This document shows, one piece after another, positions 55,853 to 64,000 of a DNA stretch of 64,000 nt. The notes under the pieces were generated by a model. The model worked only from the letters and a program-made list of their open reading frames with translations, searched no databases and was not told the DNA's origin. The translations under genes and the position numbers were made by a program. Source of the DNA: Atopomonas sediminilitoris (lineage in GTDB: Bacteria; Pseudomonadota; Gammaproteobacteria; Pseudomonadales; Pseudomonadaceae); the NCBI RefSeq assembly GCF_022601735.1, contig NZ_JAKUMM010000002.1, positions 124,001-188,000 on the forward strand, read 5' to 3'. Positions within the stretch are counted from its first letter, which is position 1; the number at the start of each line of letters is the position of its first letter.

Positions 55853-56491
55853 ATGAGCGCCCTGATGCGCGTCTGGAACCAGTTTGAAGAGGCGGCGATT
55901 GCCTTTTTGCTCGGTGCCATGACGCTAGTGACGTGCACCTACGTGCTGCTGAATAACCTCTACACCGTGTTTTATTGGTTGGCTGACCGCTGGGAAGGCG
56001 GTAGCGAGCTGATGTTCGCCATCGGCGATTTTGTTATCGGTTACGCCCAAGCCATGACCTGGAGCACGGCACTGACCAAAGCCTTGTTCGGCTGGCTGAT
56101 CTTTCTCGGCATGGCCTACGGCGTACGTACCGCAGGGCATATCGGTGTGGATGCGCTGGTGAAGTTAGCCCCGCGTGGTGCGCAAAAAGTGTTGGGCTTG
56201 ATCGCCGTTAGCGCCTGCATAGGGTACTGCGCGCTGTTGGCCACGGGCAGTTTTGCTTGGGTGAGCGTGCTGTTTAAAGCCGGTATCGGCGCTGAAGACT
56301 TAGACCACTTTGGCGTGCTGCAAGGCCACGTGGCGATGATCGTGCCCTTTGGTTTTAGCCTGATGGGGCTGCGCTTTGCGGAGATTCTGTGGCGCATTTT
56401 GCGCGACCAGCAGACCGGCCTTGGCTTGGCCGACGAAGCGGCGGATGCGTTAAAGCATGCGCAAGGTCAATCGGAGGAGGGCAAGTCATGA
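55853..56491 (+). CDS. dctQ: TRAP transporter small membrane subunit DctQ
   Basis: A 212-residue small TRAP permease subunit with four hydrophobic helices (about 15-40, 58-78, 85-105 and 128-150 by eye). The middle has the family-type GMAYGVRTAGHIGVDALVK, and MIVPFGFSLMGLRF closes the membrane part. GGAG precedes ATG 55853, and its stop overlaps dctM (ATGA). Functions only as a complex with DctM and DctP. Confidence 0.93.
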   Translation: MSALMRVWNQFEEAAIAFLLGAMTLVTCTYVLLNNLYTVFYWLADRWEGGSELMFAIGDFVIGYAQAMTWSTALTKALFGWLIFLGMAYGVRTAGHIGVDALVKLAPRGAQKVLGLIAVSACIGYCALLATGSFAWVSVLFKAGIGAEDLDHFGVLQGHVAMIVPFGFSLMGLRFAEILWRILRDQQTGLGLADEAADALKHAQGQSEEGKS

Positions 56492-57771
56492 CCATCGCCT
56501 TCTTGTTTATCTGCTTGTTCGCCTTGATGTTGATCGGCGTGCCGATCGCCGTATCGCTTGGCTTGTCGGGCGCGCTGACGATCATGATCTTCAGTGAAGA
56601 CTCGGTCCGTTCACTGGCGATCAAGCTGTTTGAGACCAGCGAGCACTACACCCTGCTGGCGATTCCGTTCTTCTTGCTGGCCGGCGCCTTTATGACCACC
56701 GGCGGTGTGGCGCGGCGTTTGATCGACTTCGCCAACGCCTGCGTGGGACATATTCGCGGCGGCTTGGCGATTGCGGCGGTGTTGGCCTGCATGCTGTTTG
56801 CCGCGCTGTCTGGCTCAAGCCCAGCCACGGTGGCGGCGGTGGGCTCGATTGCCATCGCGGGCATGGTGCGTTCGGGTTACCCGCAAGCGTTTGGCGCGGG
56901 GATTGTCAGCACCGCCGGCACCTTGGGGATCTTGATTCCGCCGTCGATCGTGATGGTGGTGTATGCCGCCGCCACGGAAACCTCGGTCGGTAAGTTGTTT
57001 ATGGCCGGTGTCGTGCCGGGCCTGCTGCTGGGCTTGGCGCTGATGGTGGCGATTTACGTCATCGCACGGAAAAAGAACCTACCGGCGTTGCCGCGTGCCA
57101 GCTTGCGGGAGTGGCTCTCCAGCGGGCGACGTGCGCTGTGGGGCCTGCTGCTGATGGTGATCATCTTGGGCGGCATTTACTCGGGCATGTTCACCCCCAC
57201 CGAAGCGGCGGCGGTGTCTGCCGTGTACGCCGGTTTTATCGCCTTGTTTGTCTACAAAGACATGCGCGTGCGCGAGTGCCCCAAGGTGCTGCTGGATGCC
57301 GGCAAGCTGACCATCATGCTGATGTTCATCATCGCCAACGCCATGCTGTTTGCCCACGTACTGACCACCGAACAAATCCCGCAAAGCATCGCCGCCAGTG
57401 TGGTGGAGATGGGCTTGTCGCCGTGGATGTTCTTACTGCTGGTGAACGTGCTGTTGCTGATTGCCGGCAACTTCATGGAACCGTCGGCGATTATCCTGAT
57501 CTTGGCGCCGATCTTGTTCCCCATCGCCATGGAGCTGGGCATCGACCCGATTCATCTGGGCGTGATCATGGTGGTGAACATGGAAATCGGCATGCTCACC
57601 CCGCCGGTAGGGTTAAACCTGTTCGTCACCAGCGCCGTCACCGGCATGAGCCTGCCGGCCACCATTCGCGCCGCTGCGCCTTGGTTAGTGCTACTGCTGG
57701 GCTTCTTGGTGCTGGTGACCTATGTGCCGGCCATTTCGCTATGGCTGCCTGAGGCACTGGGCATGCCGTAA
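56488..57771 (+). CDS. dctM: TRAP transporter large permease DctM
   Basis: A 427-residue large TRAP permease with about twelve membrane segments that forms the Na-coupled transport path. Opening MTIAFLFICLFALMLIGVPIAVSLGLSG and the internal ALSGSSPATVAAVGSIAI, GTLGILIPPSIVMVVYA and MLTPPVGLNLFV motifs are diagnostic. ATG 56488 overlaps the dctQ stop, so the start is secure. The operon ends at the terminator behind it. Confidence 0.96.
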   Translation: MTIAFLFICLFALMLIGVPIAVSLGLSGALTIMIFSEDSVRSLAIKLFETSEHYTLLAIPFFLLAGAFMTTGGVARRLIDFANACVGHIRGGLAIAAVLACMLFAALSGSSPATVAAVGSIAIAGMVRSGYPQAFGAGIVSTAGTLGILIPPSIVMVVYAAATETSVGKLFMAGVVPGLLLGLALMVAIYVIARKKNLPALPRASLREWLSSGRRALWGLLLMVIILGGIYSGMFTPTEAAAVSAVYAGFIALFVYKDMRVRECPKVLLDAGKLTIMLMFIIANAMLFAHVLTTEQIPQSIAASVVEMGLSPWMFLLLVNVLLLIAGNFMEPSAIILILAPILFPIAMELGIDPIHLGVIMVVNMEIGMLTPPVGLNLFVTSAVTGMSLPATIRAAAPWLVLLLGFLVLVTYVPAISLWLPEALGMP

Positions 57772-57810
57772 CCGCAACACGCTCTCTCGTGGGTCGCAAG
57801 ACCACTCTCC

Positions 57811-57846
57811 ACCCGGCAGGCTTAGGCTGTAAGTCCGGGTTTTTTT
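57811..57846 (+). terminator. Rho-independent terminator after dctM
   Basis: ACCCGG (57811-57816) and CCGGGT (57835-57840) followed by seven T. The 18-base loop can form an inner CAG/CTG pairing. Confidence 0.82.
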
Positions 57847-57896
57847 AGCTAACTACCCCGTGCGGACACTTAGCCATCAGTGTTTTGTAGTGAGTC

Positions 57897-58616
57897 TTAG
57901 CGTTGGGGGGATGGGGTTTTCCCGCGAATATCGCGCACAAAAAAATGCTTGCCGTTAGCTTTCATCTCAAAGAGATCAATCGCTTTAAACACATCACTGA
58001 GCTTCTTAAACCCGTAGTTTCTTGAGTCAAACGAAGCTTGATTTGAAATGTGCGAGCCGACGGGGCCGAGTGGTGCCCAGCCGTCTTCATCGGCGGTGGC
58101 GTTAATGGCTTGGCGGAGCAGGTTGATCAGCTTGGTGTCGCTTTTAAGGTTGGTTTGTTTTTGTACGGCGGGCTTTTCATCAAGAGTGGGTTGATCAAGG
58201 TAAAGGAAGCGTGAACAGGCGTTCACAAAAGGAGTCGGCGCTTTGCGTTCGCCCAACCCGATTACCAGCTTGCCGTCCGCTAGCGCGCGGGTGACCAGAG
58301 GGGTGAAGTCTGAGTCGGAGGATACAAGGCAGATGGCGTCGACATCGCGACTATAGAGCGTGTCCATGACATCAATGACTAACGCGATGTCGCTGGCGTT
58401 TTTGCCTTTGGTCAAGTCGAACTGTTGGATTGGCTGAATGGCATATTCATGTAGCACCTTGATCCAAGGATCGAGGCTTGGGCTTTTCCAGTTGCCGTAA
58501 GCGCGACGAATATTGACGACGCCGTACTTGGCTACCTCGCTCAAGACAAAATCAATTCTGCTGGCAGGCGCGTTATCAGCATCAATGAAGAGCGCGATTT
58601 TGTCCTTATCGTGCAT
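57897..58616 (-). CDS. NYN domain protein with C-terminal LOTUS/OST-HTH-like region
   Basis: A 239-residue protein with an NYN (PIN-like) nuclease domain: acidic residues Asp12 and Asp14 in FIDADN, Asp76 in KNASDIALVIDVMD, and Asp101/Asp103 in SSDSDFTPL form the expected metal site. A linker leads to a C-terminal region (about 160-235) resembling an OST-HTH/LOTUS domain (INLLRQAINATADEDGWAPL... LSDVFKAIDLFEM), thought to bind RNA. Family known as LabA-like/DUF88. AAGGA precedes ATG 58616. By eye its codons are more AT-rich than neighbours, and it interrupts two conserved blocks. Targets unknown. Confidence 0.88.
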   Translation of the reverse strand: MHDKDKIALFIDADNAPASRIDFVLSEVAKYGVVNIRRAYGNWKSPSLDPWIKVLHEYAIQPIQQFDLTKGKNASDIALVIDVMDTLYSRDVDAICLVSSDSDFTPLVTRALADGKLVIGLGERKAPTPFVNACSRFLYLDQPTLDEKPAVQKQTNLKSDTKLINLLRQAINATADEDGWAPLGPVGSHISNQASFDSRNYGFKKLSDVFKAIDLFEMKANGKHFFVRDIRGKTPSPQR

Positions 58617-58640
58617 TTTCCATCCTTGTATTGGTTTTGC

Positions 58641-59348
58641 TTAAAACAACCGCGCTAGCAGCGCCGGTACGGCGACTTCGACGCGTAAGATGCGCTCGCC
58701 CAGCTGCACGGGGTTAAGGCCGGCCTCGGCGAGTTTATCGACTTCATAAGGAATCCAGCCGCCTTCGGGGCCGATGGCCAAGGTGGTGGCTTGTTGCAGG
58801 GCGCGGGGGCATGCGGGGTAGTCGCCGGGATGGCCGGTAAGGCCTAAGGTGCCGGCGGCCAGTGCCGGCAGGCGGTCTTCTACGAAGGGCTTAAAGCGTT
58901 TCTCCAGCGTGACTTGCGGCAGCACGGTATCGCGGGCTTGTTCGAGCCCCAGAACCAGCTGTTCGTGAATCGCTTCAGGGGTAAGAAACGGCGTCTGCCA
59001 GAAGCTTTTTTCCACCCGCACGCTGTTGACCAGCACGACGCGCGGCACTCCCATGGCGGCGACGGTTTGCAGCACGCGGCGGAGCATTTTCGGTCGTGGC
59101 AGGGCGAGGATCAGGGTCAGCGGTAGCTTGGCTGGCGGTGGGGTGTCGAGGCAAAAACGGAGCTCGGCCTCGTCATTGCTCAGGCGCAGCAGTTGGCCTT
59201 GGCCCATGGCGCCGCCGAGCAGCCCCACACGCAAGGTGTCACCGTCTTCGGCACGGTGCACTTCGTGCAGGTGACGTAAACGACGACCGCGCAACAGGGC
59301 GCGGTCATCACTTAACAGGTCACAGGGTTCTAGAAGAAGCAGGTTCAC
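58641..59348 (-). CDS. rsmE: 16S rRNA (uracil-1498-N3)-methyltransferase RsmE
   Basis: A 235-residue SPOUT-class methyltransferase that modifies U1498 of 16S rRNA. Seen are an N-terminal PUA-like part ([16 protein letters not shown]), the deep-knot motifs [16 protein letters not shown] and [17 protein letters not shown]. The start is GTG 59348, overlapping the tatC stop (GTGA), so it is coupled to the Tat operon. Confidence 0.95.
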   Translation of the reverse strand: MNLLLLEPCDLLSDDRALLRGRRLRHLHEVHRAEDGDTLRVGLLGGAMGQGQLLRLSNDEAELRFCLDTPPPAKLPLTLILALPRPKMLRRVLQTVAAMGVPRVVLVNSVRVEKSFWQTPFLTPEAIHEQLVLGLEQARDTVLPQVTLEKRFKPFVEDRLPALAAGTLGLTGHPGDYPACPRALQQATTLAIGPEGGWIPYEVDKLAEAGLNPVQLGERILRVEVAVPALLARLF

Positions 59349-60133
59349 CGCGACTCTTTCGGGTAGTTGGGTGTGCTGTCTTCGGGCAGTTCGGGTTCTT
59401 GCGGTTCGCGCGGGGTGATCATGCCGCCAAAGAACAAGCCGGCTTCAAACAGCAGCCACATCGGCACCGCGAGCAAGGTCTGTGAAATGACATCCGGCGG
59501 CGTGAGGACCATGCCGATCACAAAGCAACCAACCACCACATATGGGCGACTTTTGCGCAGGCTGTCGACGTCGGCGATGCCAATCCAAATCAGCAGGATG
59601 GTGGCGACCGGCACCTCAAAGGCGATGCCGAAGGCAAAGAACATGGTGAGGATGAAGTCGAGGTATTGGCTGATGTCGGTGGCTTGGGTTACGCCTTCGG
59701 GGGTGATGCCGGCGATAAAGCCAAATACCAGCGGGAACACCACAAAGTAGGCGAAGGCCATGCCGGCGTAGAACAGCAGCACGCTGGAGATCAGCAGCGG
59801 TACCGCGACGCGCTTCTCGTGCTGATACAGGCCTGGGGCGATAAAGCTCCAAATCTGAAACAGCACATAAGGCATGCCCAAGAACAGTGATAACACCAAG
59901 GTCAGCTTGAATGGCGTGAGGAAGGGCGTGATCACGCCCGTGGCAATCATGCTGGCGTGTTCAGGCAGGATTTCGCGCAGCGGCGCTGAGGCGATTGCGT
60001 AGATATCTTGCGAGAAGTAGAACAGCCCAGCAAAGATCAACAAAACCACCACGACGATCTTGAGCAGGCGGTTGCGCAGCTCGGTGAGGTGCGCAATCAG
60101 GGGCATTTCGCTGTCGTTAGACGCTTGGCTCAT
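59345..60133 (-). CDS. tatC: Sec-independent protein translocase TatC
   Basis: A 262-residue inner-membrane core subunit of the twin-arginine translocase, which receives the Tat signal peptide. Six membrane helices are visible. The N-terminus has [11 protein letters not shown], and FALTPFK-like [31 protein letters not shown] is diagnostic. ATG overlaps the tatB stop. The C-terminal tail is acidic and proline-rich. Confidence 0.97.
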   Translation of the reverse strand: MSQASNDSEMPLIAHLTELRNRLLKIVVVVLLIFAGLFYFSQDIYAIASAPLREILPEHASMIATGVITPFLTPFKLTLVLSLFLGMPYVLFQIWSFIAPGLYQHEKRVAVPLLISSVLLFYAGMAFAYFVVFPLVFGFIAGITPEGVTQATDISQYLDFILTMFFAFGIAFEVPVATILLIWIGIADVDSLRKSRPYVVVGCFVIGMVLTPPDVISQTLLAVPMWLLFEAGLFFGGMITPREPQEPELPEDSTPNYPKESR

Positions 60134-60468
60134 GGTGTTGGCTTGCTCGTGGTGTCATCGGCGGGCGTGTTGGCCGGCGCGCTGTTTGGCGCGCTGGCGG
60201 TGCTGACGCTCGCGGGCTTGTCTTCAAGGCCCATTTTTTCTTTGAGTTCACGCTCCATATCGAGAATGCGCTCGTTATGCAGTTGGCGGCGAATCTCATC
60301 GGCGCCAATTTCGCGCTCGACCTCGGCCTTCACCGAGTTAAAGCTGCGCTTTAAGCGGCCGACCCAGAGGCCGAGCATGCGCGCGGCGACGGGCAGGCGC
60401 TCGGGGCCGAGCACAATCAAGGCCAGCACGGCGATCAGCAGAAGCTCGCTAAAACCCACGTCAAACAT
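60130..60468 (-). CDS. tatB: Sec-independent protein translocase TatB
   Basis: A 112-residue TatB: one membrane helix ([25 protein letters not shown], with the conserved Glu8 and the LGPERLP hinge) followed by an amphipathic and coiled helix and an Ala/Pro/Thr-rich tail. It overlaps tatC by ATGA and lies 29 nt behind tatA. Confidence 0.96.
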   Translation of the reverse strand: MFDVGFSELLLIAVLALIVLGPERLPVAARMLGLWVGRLKRSFNSVKAEVEREIGADEIRRQLHNERILDMERELKEKMGLEDKPASVSTASAPNSAPANTPADDTTSKPTP

Positions 60469-60497
60469 GGTGTGTACTCAAGGTTGTGCCGCGTGGA

Positions 60498-60731
60498 TCA
60501 GTCTTTTTTGCTCGGTTCTTCAACCTTGCGCGCTTCGCCATTGATGGTTTGACCTTGATCGGGCACCTGCGGCTTGCTGCCCTCTTCCTCGGTGTTCATC
60601 GATTTGCGAAAGCCTTTGATGGCGTCGCCAAGGTCGGAGCCGAGGTTTTTCAAACGCTTGGTGCCAAACAGCATGACCACAATGGCCAGAATAATCAGAA
60701 GTTGCCAAATACTGATGCCGCCAATACCCAT
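60498..60731 (-). CDS. tatA: Sec-independent protein translocase TatA
   Basis: A 77-residue TatA, the pore-forming subunit. Membrane helix [18 protein letters not shown] is followed by the hinge [22 protein letters not shown] and a charged tail. Gene order tatA-tatB-tatC-rsmE, 45 nt behind hisE, suggests transcription from the ubiE-hisE unit or a local promoter. Confidence 0.97.
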   Translation of the reverse strand: MGIGGISIWQLLIILAIVVMLFGTKRLKNLGSDLGDAIKGFRKSMNTEEEGSKPQVPDQGQTINGEARKVEEPSKKD

Positions 60732-60776
60732 GGTGCTCTCCTTGTGCCTGCGTCGGGCAGACCTGATGTAACGGAA

Positions 60777-61106
60777 TTAATTGCCGCGCGCGGCTTTTTC
60801 ATCATGACCGGACAGGCCGAAGCGCCGCTCCAGTTCGTCCAGTACCGCTTGTGGATGCTGGCCCATGGCCGAGAGCATCACCAGCGTGTGAAACCACAAG
60901 TCTGCGGTTTCGTAGATCACATCGGCATGTTCGCCGCTGATGGCGGCGTCTTTGGCGGCGATGATGGTTTCCACCGCCTCTTCGCCGACCTTCTCTAAAA
61001 TCTTGTTCAGCCCTTTGTGGTACAGGCTGGCCACGTAGGAGGATTCCGGTGCGGCATTCTTGCGTGCTTCCAGCACGGCGGCCAATTGGCTCAAGGTATC
61101 ACTCAT
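60777..61106 (-). CDS. hisE: Phosphoribosyl-ATP pyrophosphatase
   Basis: A 109-residue stand-alone HisE, the second step of histidine synthesis, hydrolysing PR-ATP to PR-AMP. The family helices with [14 protein letters not shown] and [13 protein letters not shown] carry the Mg-binding acidic residues. It overlaps hisI by 8 bases. The two activities are one fused protein in enteric bacteria and separate here, as in Pseudomonas. Confidence 0.96.
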   Translation of the reverse strand: MSDTLSQLAAVLEARKNAAPESSYVASLYHKGLNKILEKVGEEAVETIIAAKDAAISGEHADVIYETADLWFHTLVMLSAMGQHPQAVLDELERRFGLSGHDEKAARGN

Positions 61107-61497
61107 GGCTATGGCCCTCGTAAATGGCGTGCGGGTCTTTCAACACGGCATCCACAGTATGCCATTGGCCCTCTTGATACACGCGATAGAAGCAGCTTTC
61201 GCGGCCGGTGTGGCAGGCAATGCCGCCGAGCTGTTCGACTTGCAGGATGATCACATCGGCATCGCAATCTAGGCGCAGTTCGTGCAGTTTTTGCACATGG
61301 CCGGACTCCTCGCCCTTGCGCCACAGCTTGCCACGCGAACGTGACCAATAAATGGCACGGCCTTCGTCGACGGTCAGTTGCAGCGATTCGCGGTTCATCC
61401 ACGCCATCATCAGCACGCGGCCGGTTTTATGGTCTTGGGCGATGGCGGGTATCAGGCCGTCGGCGGTCCATTTGATCTCGTCGAGCCAGTTGCTCAT
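61099..61497 (-). CDS. hisI: Phosphoribosyl-AMP cyclohydrolase
   Basis: A 132-residue stand-alone HisI, the third step of histidine synthesis. Metal and catalytic features are [13 protein letters not shown], the [16 protein letters not shown] stretch (with Asp ligands and Cys) and [11 protein letters not shown]. It lies 13 nt behind ubiB and overlaps hisE. Confidence 0.97.
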   Translation of the reverse strand: MSNWLDEIKWTADGLIPAIAQDHKTGRVLMMAWMNRESLQLTVDEGRAIYWSRSRGKLWRKGEESGHVQKLHELRLDCDADVIILQVEQLGGIACHTGRESCFYRVYQEGQWHTVDAVLKDPHAIYEGHSHE

Positions 61498-61510
61498 GCA
61501 GGTTTCCTTG

Positions 61511-63094
61511 TTAACGGCGCAGCACTAAATAGCCGCCAGCGACCAGCATCAGCCACGCCGGCCAAGCTGCGGGGATCAGCAGCAAGCCGTGCTGGCTGGC
61601 GCCGACCAGTAAGCCGGCACCGAGTACGCGGCTAGGCCATACGGGGCGTTTGCTCGCCGCGGGGGCGTGTTGCATCACGCTTAAGCGCTCCAGCGTTTCA
61701 CGCGCCATGTGCGATAGATGAGGGACTTGCTCGGCCTGCGCTTGCAGGTTGCGCAGCAGTTGAACGGGGCTGACGCGCTCGCGCATCCAGCGTTCGAGGA
61801 AGGGCTGCGCGGTGCTCCACAAATCCAAGTCCGGATACAGCTGGCGGCCAAGTCCTTCGATATTGAGCAGGGTCTTTTGCAGCAACACCAGTTGCGGTTG
61901 CACCTGCATATTGAAGCGCCGCGCGGTTTGGAACAGGCGCAGCAGCAGTTGGCCGAAGGAGATGTCTTTCAGCGGGCGCTCGAAGATCGGCTCGCACACG
62001 CTGCGGATGGCCGCCTCAAACTCGTTGACCTTGGTGTCTGCCGGCACCCAGCCCGAGTCGATGTGCAGTTGCGCCACTTTGCGGTAGTCCCGCTTGAAAA
62101 AGGCCAGCAGGTTACGGGCGAGATAGTCCTGATCTTCTGGGGTCAGGCTGCCGATGATGCCGCAGTCGATGGCGATGTATTGCGGGCTCCACGGCGTTTC
62201 GCGGCTCACAAAAATGTTGCCTGGGTGCATGTCGGCATGGAAAAAGCTGTCACGGAACACTTGGGTGAAGAAGATCTCCACGCCGCGCTCAGCCAACGCC
62301 TTCATGTTGGTGCCTTGGTCGGCCAGTGCCTTGAGGTCGGTGACGGGGATGCCGTAGATGCGCTCCATCACCAGCACTTTGCTGCGGCAGTAATCCCAGT
62401 GGATTTGCGGCACGTAAATCAGCGGTGAATGTTCAAAGTTGCGCCGCAGCTGACTGGCATTGGCCGCCTCGCGCATGAGATCCAGTTCATCGAAGATGGT
62501 TTTTTCGTAGTCGGCAACCACTTCTTGTGGGCGCAGGCGGCGGGCGTCGCTGGACACGCGTTGCAGCAAGCCGGCGAGCAAAAAGAGCCAAGCGATGTCT
62601 TGGCGGATCACCGGCGCGAGGCCCGGGCGAATCACCTTGATCACCACTTCTTCGCCGCTGTGCAGTTGGGCGCTGTGCACTTGCGCGACCGAGGCCGAGG
62701 CCATGGCTTCGCTGTCGAAGCGGGCAAACAGCTCCTCCACCGGCGCGCCGAGAAACTGCTCGATGCGTGCGCGCGCTTGGGCGGCTGGGAAGGGCGGTAC
62801 TTGGTCTTGCAGCTTGGCCAGTTCATCGGCCATGTCGGGCGGCAACAGGTCGCGGCGGGTGGAGAGCAGTTGGCCGAACTTGATAAAGATCGGGCCCAGC
62901 TCTTCTAGCGCTAAGCGCAGGGCTGCGCCGCGATTGGCGGGGGCGGCTTTGCGCGGCAACCAACGCCACGGCATCAAAGCCAGTAGCAGGCGTACCCACC
63001 AAGGCAGCGGCAAGGCCAGCAGTTGGTCGTCGAGACGATAACGGGCAATGACCCGCACGATGGTGAACAGACGGCGGGCGGCAAGCAAACTCAT
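61511..63094 (-). CDS. ubiB: Ubiquinone biosynthesis accessory protein UbiB
   Basis: A 527-residue atypical kinase-like (ABC1/ADCK) protein needed for ubiquinone synthesis. It has the KxGQ motif ([11 protein letters not shown]), the Ala-rich loop in [13 protein letters not shown], a VIKVIRPG lysine, the HADMHPGN loop and IDCGIIG in place of the kinase DFG. Two C-terminal hydrophobic segments ([15 protein letters not shown] and [22 protein letters not shown]) anchor it to the membrane. ATG overlaps the ubiJ stop (ATGA). Confidence 0.96.
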   Translation of the reverse strand: MSLLAARRLFTIVRVIARYRLDDQLLALPLPWWVRLLLALMPWRWLPRKAAPANRGAALRLALEELGPIFIKFGQLLSTRRDLLPPDMADELAKLQDQVPPFPAAQARARIEQFLGAPVEELFARFDSEAMASASVAQVHSAQLHSGEEVVIKVIRPGLAPVIRQDIAWLFLLAGLLQRVSSDARRLRPQEVVADYEKTIFDELDLMREAANASQLRRNFEHSPLIYVPQIHWDYCRSKVLVMERIYGIPVTDLKALADQGTNMKALAERGVEIFFTQVFRDSFFHADMHPGNIFVSRETPWSPQYIAIDCGIIGSLTPEDQDYLARNLLAFFKRDYRKVAQLHIDSGWVPADTKVNEFEAAIRSVCEPIFERPLKDISFGQLLLRLFQTARRFNMQVQPQLVLLQKTLLNIEGLGRQLYPDLDLWSTAQPFLERWMRERVSPVQLLRNLQAQAEQVPHLSHMARETLERLSVMQHAPAASKRPVWPSRVLGAGLLVGASQHGLLLIPAAWPAWLMLVAGGYLVLRR

Positions 63095-63717
63095 GGGGTG
63101 TCGGCCTTAGCCTGACGGAGGCGGTCGAGACGGGCTAAGCGCGCGTCGAGGCGGTCCAGTTGCAGGCGCAGTTGGTCTAACTCGCTAAAGCGTGCTTCGG
63201 CTTCGCGCTGACCAACCAAGCTACGCGCTTCTTCGGTCAGGTACTCGGCCAGATTCTGCTCAAAGCTGTGCAGCGCACCGCCGCTCCAGCGTAGCGATTG
63301 GCGCACGCTTTGGCCGATTAAGCCGGCAACCAGTGGCCCGAACCATTCGCTGAGGCGGTCTTCCCAGTCCAATTGCAGGTCGGCCATCAAGTCAGCCAGC
63401 GCCAGCAAAGGCGTGGCGTCGCCACTGAGCTCAACATCGGCGGCGTGCAGCACGCTGTTTTTGTCGTCGCGGCTGGCCAGTTCAACTAGTCGGGAGATTG
63501 GCGCGCGCAGGGTGCAGTCCACCGGGCCTTCGTATTGACTGGCCAAGTGCAGGCCGTCGGCGTAGGGCTGCACAAACACATCCAGCGCGGGGCTGGGTAC
63601 TTGGATGCGCAGTACGCGGCCGCTCAGGCGCGCCAAGCGTGGCAGCGCAACGCTGTCGAGGCGCAACACTTGGTTGATGCCCGATTCAGCGGCCGCCAGC
63701 AACGCCATGCTCAGCAT
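63091..63717 (-). CDS. ubiJ: Ubiquinone biosynthesis accessory factor UbiJ
   Basis: A 208-residue UbiJ (SCP2 domain) that binds lipid intermediates in the ubiquinone-synthesis complex with UbiK. The N-terminal [26 protein letters not shown] and the SCP2 core up to about residue 120 are followed by a C-terminal coiled coil rich in Leu, Arg and Asp. The ATG overlaps the ubiE stop by one base (TGATG). ATG 63708 is an alternative. Confidence 0.92.
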   Translation of the reverse strand: MLSMALLAAAESGINQVLRLDSVALPRLARLSGRVLRIQVPSPALDVFVQPYADGLHLASQYEGPVDCTLRAPISRLVELASRDDKNSVLHAADVELSGDATPLLALADLMADLQLDWEDRLSEWFGPLVAGLIGQSVRQSLRWSGGALHSFEQNLAEYLTEEARSLVGQREAEARFSELDQLRLQLDRLDARLARLDRLRQAKADTP

Positions 63718-64000
63718 CAGGGTTTGATCCCGCGATGCAGGGCGACGATGCCGCCGGTCATGTTGTGGTAGGTCACGCGCTCAAAACCGGCGTCGGCCAT
63801 CATGCCCTTGAGGGTTTCTTGGTCGGGGTGCATGCGGATCGACTCGGCCAAATAGCGATAGCTGTCGGCGTCGTTGGTGATCAGCTTGCCGGCCAGCGGC
63901 ATGAAGTTGAACGAGTAAGTGTCGTAGGCCTTGGCCAGTATCGGGTTGGCGGGTTTGGAGAACTCCAACACCAACAGGCGACCGCCGGGCTTGAGTACGC
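63717..64000 (-). CDS. ubiE: UbiE methyltransferase, C-terminal part (cut by window end)
   Basis: The last 90 or so residues of the C-methyltransferase of ubiquinone/menaquinone synthesis; the 5' part is outside the window. Visible are [15 protein letters not shown], the [35 protein letters not shown] segment and the C-terminal [17 protein letters not shown], all typical of UbiE. First gene of ubiE-ubiJ-ubiB. Confidence 0.97.
   Translation of the reverse strand, partial: VLKPGGRLLVLEFSKPANPILAKAYDTYSFNFMPLAGKLITNDADSYRYLAESIRMHPDQETLKGMMADAGFERVTYHNMTGGIVALHRGIKP

Overview
The window is chromosomal DNA of a gammaproteobacterium, almost certainly a Pseudomonadaceae member. The base composition looks moderately GC-rich by eye (not calculated). 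The evidence is gene order: chpA-chpB-chpC, tkt-epd-pgk-fba, zapA-6S RNA-ygfA facing UPF0149-pepP-ubiH-DUF4442-ubiI, fbpA-fbpB-gcvT-gcvH-gcvP, dctB-dctD then dctPQM, and ubiE-ubiJ-ubiB-hisI-hisE-tatABC-rsmE all follow arrangements known in Pseudomonas. The blocks appear closer together than I would expect in P. aeruginosa. No tRNA, rRNA, insertion sequence, prophage or CRISPR array is visible.

Layout. 1-4.4 kb: 3' part of the Chp (twitching motility/cAMP) chemosensory cluster. 4.5-10.4 kb: central carbon genes (transketolase, E4P dehydrogenase, PGK, class II aldolase) with a lysozyme-inhibitor-like lipoprotein embedded. 10.4-15.1 kb: two uncharacterised lipoproteins, a PaiB-like flavoprotein, a quinone oxidoreductase behind a strong promoter/operator, an orphan solute-binding protein and a crotonase. 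15.1-19.5 kb: a cold-shock gene with a long leader, alanine dehydrogenase, a degenerate HD-GYP protein, a candidate small RNA and an MscS-type channel. 19.5-25.4 kb: an ArsR-type regulator divergent from an Old Yellow Enzyme homologue, then a tightly coupled unit of an HD-GYP phosphodiesterase with two periplasmic binding proteins. 25.4-33.5 kb (minus strand): proXWV betaine/choline transporter, malate synthase G, a membrane diguanylate cyclase and an EVE protein. 33.6-47.8 kb: 6S RNA, cell division and ubiquinone genes, ferric iron uptake and glycine cleavage. 48-54.6 kb: an SDR, RmuC, EndA and the DctBD two-component system. 54.6-57.8 kb: the dctPQM TRAP transporter behind a sigma-54 promoter. 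57.9 kb to the end (minus strand): NYN-LOTUS protein, RsmE, Tat translocase, HisE/HisI and ubiquinone genes.

Most promising observations. (1) The quinone oxidoreductase and the Old Yellow Enzyme homologue, 7 kb apart, share a 17-of-20-base promoter/operator element. The cysteine-containing ArsR-type regulator next to the second copy is the obvious candidate ligand, suggesting an electrophile/quinone-stress regulon. (2) A candidate small RNA of about 108 nt on the minus strand at 18362-18469 has its own promoter, a closing stem and a U-tract terminator. (3) An HD-GYP phosphodiesterase is translationally coupled to an orphan GlpV-like binding protein and a second binding protein with no transporter nearby. 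(4) A clearly degenerate HD-GYP protein lies a few kb from the active one. (5) Two 16-bp palindromes 32 bp apart sit upstream of the dctPQM sigma-54 promoter and fit DctD enhancer sites. (6) Three binding-protein genes (proX, fbpA, dctP) are each followed by a strong hairpin before the permease gene. Gene functions are from motif and family recognition; no database search was run.
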